A stretch of DNA of 9,297 nt, taken from NCBI GenBank assembly GCA_016763115.1, contig JAESUL010000179.1, positions 1 to 9,297 of the forward strand, read 5' to 3'. The translations under genes were made by a program, and so were the position numbers. Positions within the stretch are counted from its first letter, which is position 1, and the number at the start of each line of letters is the position of its first letter. The DNA is from Phycisphaerales bacterium. GTDB taxonomy: Bacteria; Planctomycetota; Phycisphaerae; Phycisphaerales; UBA1924. Positions 1 to 6,972 of the stretch are shown one piece after another. Below the pieces are notes generated by a model, which was not told the DNA's origin, searched no databases, and saw nothing but the letters and a program-made list of their open reading frames with translations.

Positions 1-1
1 G

Positions 2-346
2 ATCGAGGTCAACCTCGACGGCGGGTATATCCCCGTGTTCCTTGATACATGGGATATCATCGATGGCGGCACCATCGCCGGCGACTTCGGCTCTATCAGC
101 GTCCCCGCTGCTCCTGCACTGCAGATCTACCGTGTAATCGTGGAAAATGACCGTGTGTTTGTTGTTCTGACCTGTCTTGCAGACTTCGACGGCACCGGCA
201 TACTGAACCTCCAGGACATCTTCAAGTACCTTGAGGTATTCAACTCCGGCAGCCCGAATGCCGATCTCGCTGCCCCCTTTGGCACCTTGAACCTTCAGGA
301 TATCTTTGCGTACTTGACACTCTTTAATAACGGATGTAATCCATAA
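2..346 (+). CDS. 3' end of secreted protein with twin-repeat (GC-type dockerin-like) C-terminal domain, partial
   Basis: The reading frame is open from the left edge, so the true start lies outside; 114 residues are visible. The first ~55 residues (DGGYIPVFLDTWDIIDGGTI, GDFGSISVP and onward to VFVVLTC) resemble the closing segment of autotransporter/PEP-CTERM-associated beta-helix proteins, where a 'Y.P..GD.F.I......G.F....LP' pattern ends the repeat region; this is an inference from pattern. From Cys58 (nt 173) to the end comes a two-repeat tail, ILNLQDIFKYLEVFN then LNLQDIFAYLTLFN, closing with GCNP. The first repeat keeps a DFDGTG...N..D loop like calcium-binding dockerin repeats. The same tail ends the next two genes. 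The gene ends in TAA and is followed by a strong terminator. Probably exported and surface-associated; the function of the missing N-terminal part is unknown. Confidence 0.8.
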   Translation: MEVNLDGGYIPVFLDTWDIIDGGTIAGDFGSISVPAAPALQIYRVIVENDRVFVVLTCLADFDGTGILNLQDIFKYLEVFNSGSPNADLAAPFGTLNLQDIFAYLTLFNNGCNP

Positions 347-364
347 AAAAATGCCTTGGTCCAT

Positions 365-397
365 AAAAAGCCGTGCAGAACCTGCACGGCTTTTTTT
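365..397 (+). terminator. Intrinsic (rho-independent) terminator
   Basis: A perfect 9-bp GC-rich stem (GCCGTGCAG at 370-378, CTGCACGGC at 382-390) with a 3-nt AAC loop is followed by seven T (391-397). An A-run at 365-369 can extend the stem and could allow some activity on the other strand. It lies about 20 nt after the stop of the partial gene at the left edge and separates it from the next gene. Confidence 0.92.
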
Positions 398-403
398 ACA
401 CGA

Positions 404-478
404 ACCCACCATTTGGTGGGTGTGTAGATCCCCATTGTTCGGGGAATATAGACCGTGCTCGGATTGTTATCACCGAGC
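404..478 (+). promoter_or_regulatory. Three consecutive short hairpins in the gene-free leader of the lamin-tail-like gene
   Basis: Between the terminator and the gene starting at 526, three inverted repeats follow one another: ACCCACC/GGTGGGT (404-410/415-421, 4-nt loop), CCCC/GGGG (430-433/441-444, 7-nt loop) and GCTCGG/CCGAGC (457-462/473-478, 10-nt loop). None is followed by a T-run, so they do not look like terminators. They may form a structured 5' leader or contain operator sites; no known riboswitch or T-box pattern was recognised. No convincing sigma70 promoter could be assigned in 347-525. Confidence 0.35.
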
Positions 479-525
479 AGAAATCATGACAAAATAACAC
501 TTACCAACAGTGAAGGAAAGAGAAA

Positions 526-1311
526 ATGAGAATGCAAACAACCGCGATGAGTATTACCCTTGCCGCATTGACCGCCGGGGCCTTTGGTGCTGATAGGGAT
601 ATCCAGATCACCAGCGTGGCTCTTGATACCGCAGTGATCCAGCTCTCGAATCTCGGCACCGGCACAATCGGGCTTAATGGGTGGCGCTTCTGTACTCACA
701 GCACAACCGAGCGATTCCGGTATTCCTCAAGTTCAGGGCTCAACGGCGTGAGTATCGATCCGAGCAACTCGCTCTTTATCTACCTCAACAATGATGCGCC
801 CGCGATCGCCAACCACCTCAACGCCTCCTCGCTTGGCGGTACATTTGCCTCGTTTGATCTCATGGCCTACGCCATTAGTTTTTACTCACCCGGCAGTAAT
901 GGAATCGTGAGCTTTGGTGATCCGACCGATATGGCAGACCATGTTCAGTTCTCGCTCAACGGGATCAACGACCTCAACGCCGATGAACGGACAGACGAGG
1001 CGGTCACCGCCGGGCTCTGGACCGCGATCGACGAATGGGTTCCTATCCAACTCGTATCAACAAGCATTGATCTCAACGACGAGACCGGCGGTATCCTCCA
1101 TGGTCCGAGCGATTACGATGTTCCTCCTCTTGAGTGTGCCGCGGACATCGCTCCTCCGTTCGGAGGCGTGCTGAACCTCCAAGATGTATTCGCCTACCTC
1201 GCGCTGTTTAACGCCCAAAACCCTACTGCCGATCTCGCTGAACCATTCGGCACGCTGAACCTTCAAGATGTGTTCGCCTACCTCGCGCTGTTTAACCAAG
1301 GATGCCCCTAA
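526..1311 (+). CDS. Secreted lamin-tail-like protein with twin-repeat C-terminal domain
   Basis: A 261-residue protein starting at ATG 526, with a purine-rich ribosome site AAGGAAAG at 513-520. Residues 1-21 form a signal peptide (short h-region ITLAALTAGAF, likely cleavage near GAFGA/DRD). Residues ~25-60 (IQITSVALDTAVIQLSNLGT, then LNGWRFCT) match the pattern of lamin-tail-like domains, in which a beta-sandwich begins with 'I.I..V......EL.N.G...I.L.GW'; they are followed by a beta-rich body to ~200. Cys204 to the end is the sorting/dockerin-like tail: VLNLQDVFAYLALFN, a linker, LNLQDVFAYLALFN and QGCP, with Cys204 and Cys260 bracketing it. The stop is TAA. No catalytic motif is visible, so a structural, binding or adhesive role outside the inner membrane is likely. 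The lamin-tail assignment is inference; the export signal and tail are directly visible. Confidence 0.85.
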   Translation: MRMQTTAMSITLAALTAGAFGADRDIQITSVALDTAVIQLSNLGTGTIGLNGWRFCTHSTTERFRYSSSSGLNGVSIDPSNSLFIYLNNDAPAIANHLNASSLGGTFASFDLMAYAISFYSPGSNGIVSFGDPTDMADHVQFSLNGINDLNADERTDEAVTAGLWTAIDEWVPIQLVSTSIDLNDETGGILHGPSDYDVPPLECAADIAPPFGGVLNLQDVFAYLALFNAQNPTADLAEPFGTLNLQDVFAYLALFNQGCP

Positions 1312-1451
1312 TCCGTCATTCTGCGTCCGAAAACCACAACAGTGCTTCGGACAGACATCTGGGCGAAATTTGAGATGAAATGATCTTGTTTTTCTGATTG
1401 ATTCCTTGCATCCAACCCCCACTTTGACGAGAATACTTGTCAGAGAACCCG

Positions 1452-1465
1452 CACTGTTCACAGTG
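1452..1465. promoter_or_regulatory. Operator-like palindrome upstream of the cytochrome gene
   Basis: CACTGT-TC-ACAGTG is a dyad with perfect 6-bp arms and a 2-nt centre, about 42 nt before the cytochrome start codon in an otherwise featureless 195-bp spacer. The size fits a dimeric repressor or activator site. It does not match the FNR, CRP or LexA consensus as I know them. No clear -35/-10 pair was found beside it. Confidence 0.3.
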
Positions 1466-1506
1466 TATTTGTTTGGGTTGTGTACAAGATATCGGAGAGG
1501 CTAATC

Positions 1507-3381
1507 ATGCATCAGGTTCATCGTGTCCATGCCGCACTCAAGGGCAGCGGCTTGTTTGTTGGCGGGCTCGTAGCCATCGGATTTGTCGCAATAGCATTTG
1601 CATCCACCCCTATCCCAACTACGCTTGAAGATTTTAAGATGTCGGGTACCCAGCCGAACACGCTTCTTCATCCCATAACTTCATAGAGTGAATGCTTCTC
1701 GTGTCATGGCAACTATGATGCGGAGCACGATCCCGCAAACAACTGGGCCGCCTCGATGATGGCTCAGTCGATGCGTGACCCGATCTTCTTGGCCGCCATG
1801 AGTGTTGCCAACCAGGACGCCGACTTTGTTGGCGACCTCTGTCTGCGATGCCACACCCCTGGTGGTTGGCTCGCTGGACGATCAACACCAACCGATGGTT
1901 CGGCTCTCCAACCAATCGACTTTGAGGGTGTGAGTTGCAACTTCTGTCACCGCATGGTTGATCCTGACTATGAGGTGGGTGTCAGCCCTGTTGTTGACCT
2001 TGAAATCATCAACAACCTCACACCTATTGCCCCCGGGCTCCCCGCGGTTGCACCCGCACCAGGCTCAGGCAACTATATTGTCGATCACTTTGACCGCCGA
2101 CGCGGGCCGCGTGATCTTGGAGACAACTTCTTCTTCCACGAATGGGAACTCTCCCCGTTCCATCTCGAATCCCAGATGTGCGCGACTTGTCATGATGTTT
2201 CCAACCCCGCGTTCGATCGCATGCCAGACAACACCTACGCCCTCAACACCCTCAACGAACCGCACCAGACCCAGAGCCCTTATGACCAGTTTCCTATCGA
2301 GCGTACCTACTCGGAATGGTTGATGTCTGACTTTGCAAACGGGCCCATCGAGATGGGTGGCCGCTTTGGCGGCCTCAATACCGCGGTCTCATCGTGCCAG
2401 GATTGTCACATGCCCACCGCAGAGGCACAGACCTGCCGCATCGCTGATGTCCGCCCCGAGGCCCCGATCCACGAGTTCATCGGCGCCAATAACTGGGTCA
2501 TCAACGCTGTCCGCTCACTCTACCCAGACGAGATCACCAACCTCAATGACCAGAATACCGCCGCCACTGTCGCCCGCGCCGAGAGCATGCTCGCACGGGC
2601 ATCGGACATGGAACTCACCATGAACGGCACAGATCTCAATGTCCGCATCATCAACCAAACCGGGCACAAACTCCCCACCGGCTACCCCGAGGGTCGGCAG
2701 ATGTGGATCAATGTCCAGTTCTTTGACGACGCCAACAACCTCATCGCCGAGCACGGCGCCTACGACCAGGCAACGGCAGACCTGACCACGATTGACACCA
2801 AGGTCTACGAAGCTCATCTCGGCATCGATGCCGCGGTTTCTGCCTTGACCGGTGTTCCTGAAGGCGTGGGCTTCCACTTCGCTATCAACAATGTCCGCTA
2901 CAAGGACAACCGAATCCCGCCACGCGGATTCAACAACGCCGACTTCACCGATATCCAGGCCGAGCCTGTCGCGTACACCTACGCCGACGGTCAGTACTGG
3001 GACGACACTGTTTATGCCTCGCCAAAGGGCGCGACCAACGCCCAGGTCCGGGTGTATTTTCAGTTAGTCAGCAAGGAATACATCGAGTTCCTCCGCGACG
3101 AAAACACGACAGACACCACCGGGCAGATCGCCTATGACCAATGGGTCTTGCACGGCAAGAGCCCGATCGTTGAGATGGACTCGGGCCTCATCTCGCTCAG
3201 CGGATGCATCGCCGACCTCGCATCGCCGTTTGGAGGCGTACTGAATCTTCAAGATATCTTCGCCTACCTTGCGTTGTTCAACGCCCAGGACCCCGCAGCA
3301 GATATTGCAGCACCGATCGGGCAGATCAACCTCCAGGATATCTTTGCCTACCTTGCTTTGTTCAACGCGGGCTGCCCATAA
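1507..3381 (+). CDS. Secreted five-heme c-type cytochrome with surface-sorting tail, interrupted by an in-frame TAG (possible pseudogene)
   Basis: Read through the TAG at 1684-1686 (codon 60), this is one 624-codon gene. The start is ATG 1507, with GGAGAGG at 1494-1500, 6 nt upstream. Residues ~10-35 form a signal peptide/anchor (GLFVGGLVAIGFVAIAFA), as required for heme attachment in the periplasm. Five CxxCH motifs follow: CFSCH 63-67, CLRCH 112-116, CNFCH 144-148, CATCH 225-229 and CQDCH 297-301. A GHKLPTGY motif at 386-393 starts a beta-rich domain that often follows the hemes in multiheme cytochromes. Residues 567-624 are the twin LNLQDIFAYLALFN tail ending GCP. Substrate is unknown. Frame is unchanged on both sides of the TAG, so this is a nonsense codon, not a frameshift. 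The first start after it, ATG 1756, would give 541 residues without signal peptide or first heme, unlikely to be a working cytochrome. Confidence 0.85.
1684..1686 (+). other. In-frame amber codon inside the multiheme cytochrome gene
   Basis: The codons read ...ATA ACT TCA TAG AGT GAA TGC TTC TCG TGT CAT..., placing the TAG two codons before the first heme-binding CxxCH (1693-1707). Upstream residues form the signal peptide and linker; downstream residues form the cytochrome core, all in frame 1. It may be a real nonsense mutation, a sequencing or assembly error, or a codon that is read through. Confidence 0.9.
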
Positions 3382-3397
3382 CCGCACTGCTTGAATT

Positions 3398-3430
3398 AAA
3401 GAAGCCCGGACATCAATCCGGGCTTCTTTT
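3398..3430 (+). terminator. Strong intrinsic terminator between convergent cytochrome and transketolase genes
   Basis: A perfect 13-bp stem (AAAGAAGCCCGGA at 3398-3410, TCCGGGCTTCTTT at 3417-3429) with a 6-nt loop ends in TCTTTT. Because the stem's outer part is A/T-rich on both arms, it can serve both strands: the + strand cytochrome, whose stop is 17 nt upstream, and the - strand transketolase, whose stop is at 3455. Confidence 0.9.
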
Positions 3431-3454
3431 CTAGATGTAGACTCAATACCGCCT

Positions 3455-5425
3455 TTAGACCGCAACGCCGAGCAGGTTCATCACGCGGGTGACGACATCC
3501 TCTGCACGCAACCCGCACATCTCGGGCATCTGCTCGGGTGTTCGTGCGCTCTTGGGGATCCGCTTGACGAACATCTGCGAGAGCTCGAACCCATCGCCGG
3601 TCTCCATCAACGCATCGGCGATCGCCGAGCCGAGCCCGCCGCCGTAGTTATCCTCAAGGGAAACCACAAACCCGCCGTTGGCGGCGACGATGTCGAGCAA
3701 CTTATCGGTATCAAACGGGATCGAGTACATATCGAGCAGGGTCGCGCTCACGCCGGCCTTGTCGAGCAACTCTACCGCGCGGTTGCCCTCGTGCACCATA
3801 TACCCGCTCGCTGCGAGGACTACATCGCGTCCCTCGGCCAGGGTCTCAAACCCGCCAAGGTTGAACACATGGTCGTCAGAGTACAACAACTCCGTCTCGG
3901 CGCGAAGCGTACGCATATAGCACATGCCCTCATACTCGGCCATCACACCCGTCAATGCGTACGCGGCGTATGCATCAGCAGGCTGGAGCACATAACACCC
4001 AGGATTCCCGCGGTGATCGGTCACTGTAGAGAGTGAACGGAACCAAGCAACATCGGGCAACGACATCTGGCTCGGGCCATCGGCAGCGAGTGTGATACCC
4101 GCGTGCGAACCAACGAGTTTGATATTCGCGCCCGAGTTCATCGCCATCTCGATCTGGTCGTACGCGCGGTTCATGAACTTGGCGAAGGTCGAGCAGAACG
4201 GAACCTTGCCGCCCGCGCTCATCCCAACGCCAACGCTGACCATATTCTGCTCGGCGATCTTGCATTCAACAAAGCGATCCGCCTGTGCGGCTTCCTTGGT
4301 GAAACTCTCCGAAAATGTCGAGTTGGAAACATCGGCATCGAGCACAACAACATTGTCATTGATCCCGCCGAGCACACGCAACGCCACGCCATACGCCCGG
4401 CGTGTTGCGAACTTGCCAGAATGAAGCACATGCTCCATATCCATCGATTTCATCGCGTCGCTCAACAACGGCATGTCGGCGGTTGGCTCTGTCGGCGCGG
4501 CCGCTTCGATTGGTGGATCAATCGTGAACTGGTCGGTCCCTGTCAGTGCGCTGGTCAACTCGACGCGCCGCTCGCTGAGTTCGCTCAGTGCGTTCTGCAA
4601 AGCATCGCCGGTTGGTGGTTTCCCGTGCCAGCCGCCGCCCTGGATACTCGGTGCGCCCCAGCCCTTGACGGTGCGGGCAACAACCGCGATCGGTGTCGCG
4701 TTCTCGTCCGCTGAAATCGCAGCAAAGCGATCGAAGGCGTCCTTGATCTGATCGGGTGCGTGCCCGTCGATATCGATCACCTCAAAGCCCGCGGCCCGCA
4801 GCTTGTCGCCAAGTCGCTCGGGGGTTTGTTGTGCCGACACGCGGTCGGCTTGCCCGTATTCATTACAGTTGAAGATCGGGAGCACATTGCTCAGTTTGTG
4901 GTCCATGATAAAGTCGAGCGCTTCGGAAACCTGTCCCTCGCGCGCCTCGCCGTCGCCGATGATGCAGAACACGCGACGATCATTGCTGTCGAGCCTTGCC
5001 GCCTTGGCAACGCCGGCAGCAACGCTGAGCCCCTGTCCGAGTGATCCGGTCGCTGCGTCAAAGAAATCGACGCCTTCCATCGGGTTGGGATGCCCATCAA
5101 GGACCGAGCCCCACTCGCGAAGCGTGTTGAGATCGTCAAGTTCCAACTTCCGCCGATCATCTTCGGTGCCAACAACCACGCCCAACGATGCCATGGCCGC
5201 GTACACGACCGGCACCGCGTGCCCCTCGGAGAGCACGAGTCGGTCGCTGGTTGGGTAGTTGGGGTAGTCCGGGCTCCAACGCATCGCCGAGAACATCAGC
5301 GTGGTGACCAGGTGCCCAATACTCATCGAACTCGTCGGGTGCCCGGTGCCCGCAGCAGCGGTCATCTCGAGGCTCAACCGGTCCAGTTCGATCGCTTGTG
5401 CGTGAATAGCGGCTTCATATGACAT
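3455..5425 (-). CDS. tkt: Transketolase (single-chain, animal/archaeal-like type)
   Basis: Transfers a two-carbon ketol unit from ketose to aldose phosphates with thiamine diphosphate (ThDP), in the cytosolic non-oxidative pentose phosphate pathway. At 656 residues it has the usual length. The ThDP/Pyr/C-terminal order is clear: GHPTSSMS at 28-35, SEGHA with His69, DGHPNP and TGSLGQGLS at 110-134, the ThDP/Mg motif GDGEAREG 157-164 with NCNEYGQ at 186-192, WHGKPPTG 266-273, the Pyr domain ADVSNST 364-370, the catalytic Glu392 in KIAEQNM, SHAG 440-443, and DGPSQMSLPDVAWFRS 449-464. That last block resembles the human-type enzyme (DGPSQMALEDLAMFRS) rather than the E. coli type (DGPTHQP). The start at 5425 is supported by GAAAGGA (5433-5439) upstream. 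It stands alone on the - strand, ending at a shared terminator and divergent from dnaN. A dihydroxyacetone or xylulose-5-phosphate synthase-like variant is less likely. Confidence 0.95.
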   Translation of the reverse strand: MSYEAAIHAQAIELDRLSLEMTAAAGTGHPTSSMSIGHLVTTLMFSAMRWSPDYPNYPTSDRLVLSEGHAVPVVYAAMASLGVVVGTEDDRRKLELDDLNTLREWGSVLDGHPNPMEGVDFFDAATGSLGQGLSVAAGVAKAARLDSNDRRVFCIIGDGEAREGQVSEALDFIMDHKLSNVLPIFNCNEYGQADRVSAQQTPERLGDKLRAAGFEVIDIDGHAPDQIKDAFDRFAAISADENATPIAVVARTVKGWGAPSIQGGGWHGKPPTGDALQNALSELSERRVELTSALTGTDQFTIDPPIEAAAPTEPTADMPLLSDAMKSMDMEHVLHSGKFATRRAYGVALRVLGGINDNVVVLDADVSNSTFSESFTKEAAQADRFVECKIAEQNMVSVGVGMSAGGKVPFCSTFAKFMNRAYDQIEMAMNSGANIKLVGSHAGITLAADGPSQMSLPDVAWFRSLSTVTDHRGNPGCYVLQPADAYAAYALTGVMAEYEGMCYMRTLRAETELLYSDDHVFNLGGFETLAEGRDVVLAASGYMVHEGNRAVELLDKAGVSATLLDMYSIPFDTDKLLDIVAANGGFVVSLEDNYGGGLGSAIADALMETGDGFELSQMFVKRIPKSARTPEQMPEMCGLRAEDVVTRVMNLLGVAV

Positions 5426-5751
5426 ATTTCAGTCCTTTCAAAACGACCAACGCCGCCTCCAAAGACCCCTCATCACCGGTCCTCAACAAGAGGAAAAAAA
5501 GGGGGTCCGGAGCGCGGCGTCGCGTACATTCATATTTACAGCCCAAATCATAGCCGCATTCGATTTCCCCGCGACCCAAAGACACCCGATTCACCATCAA
5601 TTCATCGTTCGGCCCCAAATTTGCTTCCTGCTCTCGAATCATCATCCTCACTGCCCCCTCATCATCCACATCGGCTACTATTGAGATCACCAAGAACACC
5701 CAAAATATGGGTCATTGACCGCATAAATCCTGCGGCATGGGGAGTCTACCG
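5426..5751. other. Gene-free divergent spacer between transketolase and dnaN
   Basis: This 326-bp stretch must hold the promoters of both genes. No good sigma70 pair was found; TTGAGA at 5681-5686 with AT-rich sequence 16-17 nt later (5703-5709) is the only weak candidate for dnaN. Two small dyads stand just before dnaN: ACCC/GGGT at 5698-5701/5709-5712 and CCGCA/TGCGG at 5719-5723/5731-5735. A pure purine run occupies 5488-5505. There is one DnaA-box-like 9-mer (TCATCCACA, 5662-5670). A 94-codon frame on the - strand crosses it but shows no family features and overlaps the transketolase start, so I do not call it a gene. Confidence 0.6.
5464..5507 (-). promoter_or_regulatory. Possible folded leader upstream of transketolase
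   Basis: GACCCC (5464-5469) pairs with GGGGTC (5502-5507) and encloses a second pair, CCTC/GAGG (5481-5484/5490-5493). In the transketolase mRNA this nested structure would sit about 40-80 nt before the start codon. Nothing ties it to a known leader class, and the pairing may be chance in GC-rich DNA. Confidence 0.2.
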
Positions 5752-6921
5752 ATGAAAGTAATCTGTGAACGCGCCGCACTGCTCGAAGCAGTCAACCAGG
5801 TCTCAGGCGTGGTCGCTTCGCGATCCCCACGCCCGCAACTCACCTGCATCCATGTCTCCGCGACCAACTCCGCAGAAGGCGCCGAACTGGCACTCTCGGC
5901 GACCGATGCAGAGATCGCCCTGACCGTCCGCATCGGACGCGTTGAAGTCATCGAAGAAGGCAGCGCCCTGATCCCGGCAGACAAACTCCGCCAGATCATC
6001 TCCGCTGAGGAAAACGAAGCAACACTCGTCATCGAAACCATCGCCGAGACTACCCACATCCGAGGCGAGGACGCCCACTTCCAACTCCACGGGTTCAACC
6101 CCGCCGACTTCCCCGCCCTGACTGATTTTAAGTCCATCCTCAACGGCTCATCGAGCGCCCCGGCTGCCAAATCCGTGTTCTCGACCTCTGTCGGAACCAT
6201 CGACAAGTTGATCTCCAGAACACTCTTTGCTGCTGCCCGCGAGAACTCGCGCTACGCCATCAATGGCGTACTTCTGGTGCGTGAGGGCAAGAAGATCGAC
6301 ATGATCGCTACCGACGGTCGCAGGCTCGCCAAATGCTCGGCAACCGTCGATGAAAAAGGCGAAGCCGTTCAGTGCATCCTGCCGAGCAAAGCACTCTCGA
6401 TGATCCAGAAACTTGGTGCTGACGACTCTGAACCGATCACGATTGCGATCACCGAGAATCAAGCGGTCATCGCCTTTGGCGACGACCCAACCGATTCACG
6501 CGCGGTCCTGGCGACCAACCTTGTCGAAGGCACCTTCCCCCCCTACGACGATGTCATCCCCAAGGACCAGAATATCAAGGTCACCTTCAACCGCGACACA
6601 CTGGCGTCGGCGGTCAAGCGTGCGGCACTGCTGACCAATGAAGAGTCGCGAGGCGTTCGGCTCTCCTTCACCGGCAAAGACAAGGCCCTCCAACTTTCCA
6701 GCCGGGCACCAGAAATGGGCGAAGCAACGATCAATATCGACCTGGCTGACTATGTCGGCGAGGATATCGAGATCGGATTCAACCCTACCTTCATCACCGA
6801 TGCACTCAAGGTCATCCATGATCCCGAGATCATGATCGAACTCAAAGCATCGAACAAGCCTGGCCTATTCAAGGCCGGTTCTGATTTCTTGTATGTAGTG
6901 ATGCCGGTCAACTTGTCGTAA
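5752..6921 (+). CDS. dnaN: DNA polymerase III beta subunit (sliding clamp)
   Basis: Forms the dimeric ring that holds replicative polymerase on DNA and serves as a docking platform for repair and replication proteins. The 389-residue product has the family's usual three-domain layout: domain 1 at 1-~125 (MKVICERAALLEAVNQVSGV), domain 2 at ~140-262 with RYAINGVLL 167-175, ATDGRRLA 186-193 and VEGTFPPYDDVIP 258-270, and domain 3 at ~275-389 with IGFNPTFITDAL 341-352 and the C-terminal YVVMPVNLS that lines the peptide-binding pocket. I chose ATG 5752 because family proteins begin MK[VF] and GGGGAG (5739-5744) sits 7 nt upstream; the ATG at 5737 would add five residues and has no ribosome site. 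dnaA, recF and gyrB, common neighbours, are absent here. The stop is TAA. Confidence 0.97.
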   Translation: MKVICERAALLEAVNQVSGVVASRSPRPQLTCIHVSATNSAEGAELALSATDAEIALTVRIGRVEVIEEGSALIPADKLRQIISAEENEATLVIETIAETTHIRGEDAHFQLHGFNPADFPALTDFKSILNGSSSAPAAKSVFSTSVGTIDKLISRTLFAAARENSRYAINGVLLVREGKKIDMIATDGRRLAKCSATVDEKGEAVQCILPSKALSMIQKLGADDSEPITIAITENQAVIAFGDDPTDSRAVLATNLVEGTFPPYDDVIPKDQNIKVTFNRDTLASAVKRAALLTNEESRGVRLSFTGKDKALQLSSRAPEMGEATINIDLADYVGEDIEIGFNPTFITDALKVIHDPEIMIELKASNKPGLFKAGSDFLYVVMPVNLS

Positions 6922-6955
6922 TCAGATTATCGCCAACAACTTACACGATCTGCGG

Positions 6956-6972
6956 TAATCCGGATCGGATTA
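6956..6972. other. Short perfect inverted repeat between convergent dnaN and the small membrane gene
   Basis: TAATCCG (6956-6962), a 3-nt GAT loop and CGGATTA (6966-6972) form a 7-bp stem. It lies 35 nt after the dnaN stop and overlaps the stop codon of the opposite-strand gene. There is no T-run on either side, so it may end transcription weakly or only protect 3' ends. Confidence 0.45.

Noticed and set aside
1325..1352. GTCCGAA/TTCGGAC stem as a terminator for the lamin-tail-like gene
   Set aside because: The 7-bp stem has a 14-nt loop and no T-run after it, so it does not meet the pattern of an intrinsic terminator.
1057..1461. 134-codon open frame on the - strand
   Set aside because: Antisense to the repeat tail of the lamin-tail-like protein; its own repeated segments are only the mirror image of the two LNLQDVFAYL repeats.
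1684..1707. Frameshift as the cause of the cytochrome interruption
   Set aside because: The signal-peptide part and the heme part are in the same frame, so no indel is needed; the break is a single in-frame TAG.
4103..4714. 203-codon open frame on the + strand
   Set aside because: It lies antisense inside the transketolase gene, shows no domain pattern, and is explained by the GC-rich codon use of the real gene.
5662..5670. DnaA-box-like 9-mer (TCATCCACA) near dnaN, suggesting an origin
   Set aside because: Single site with one mismatch to TTATCCACA, no companion boxes and no AT-rich unwinding region; expected by chance.
5415..5699. 94-codon open frame on the - strand upstream of transketolase
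   Set aside because: It overlaps the transketolase start by 11 nt, has no clear ribosome site and no family resemblance; more likely an open stretch in the leader.
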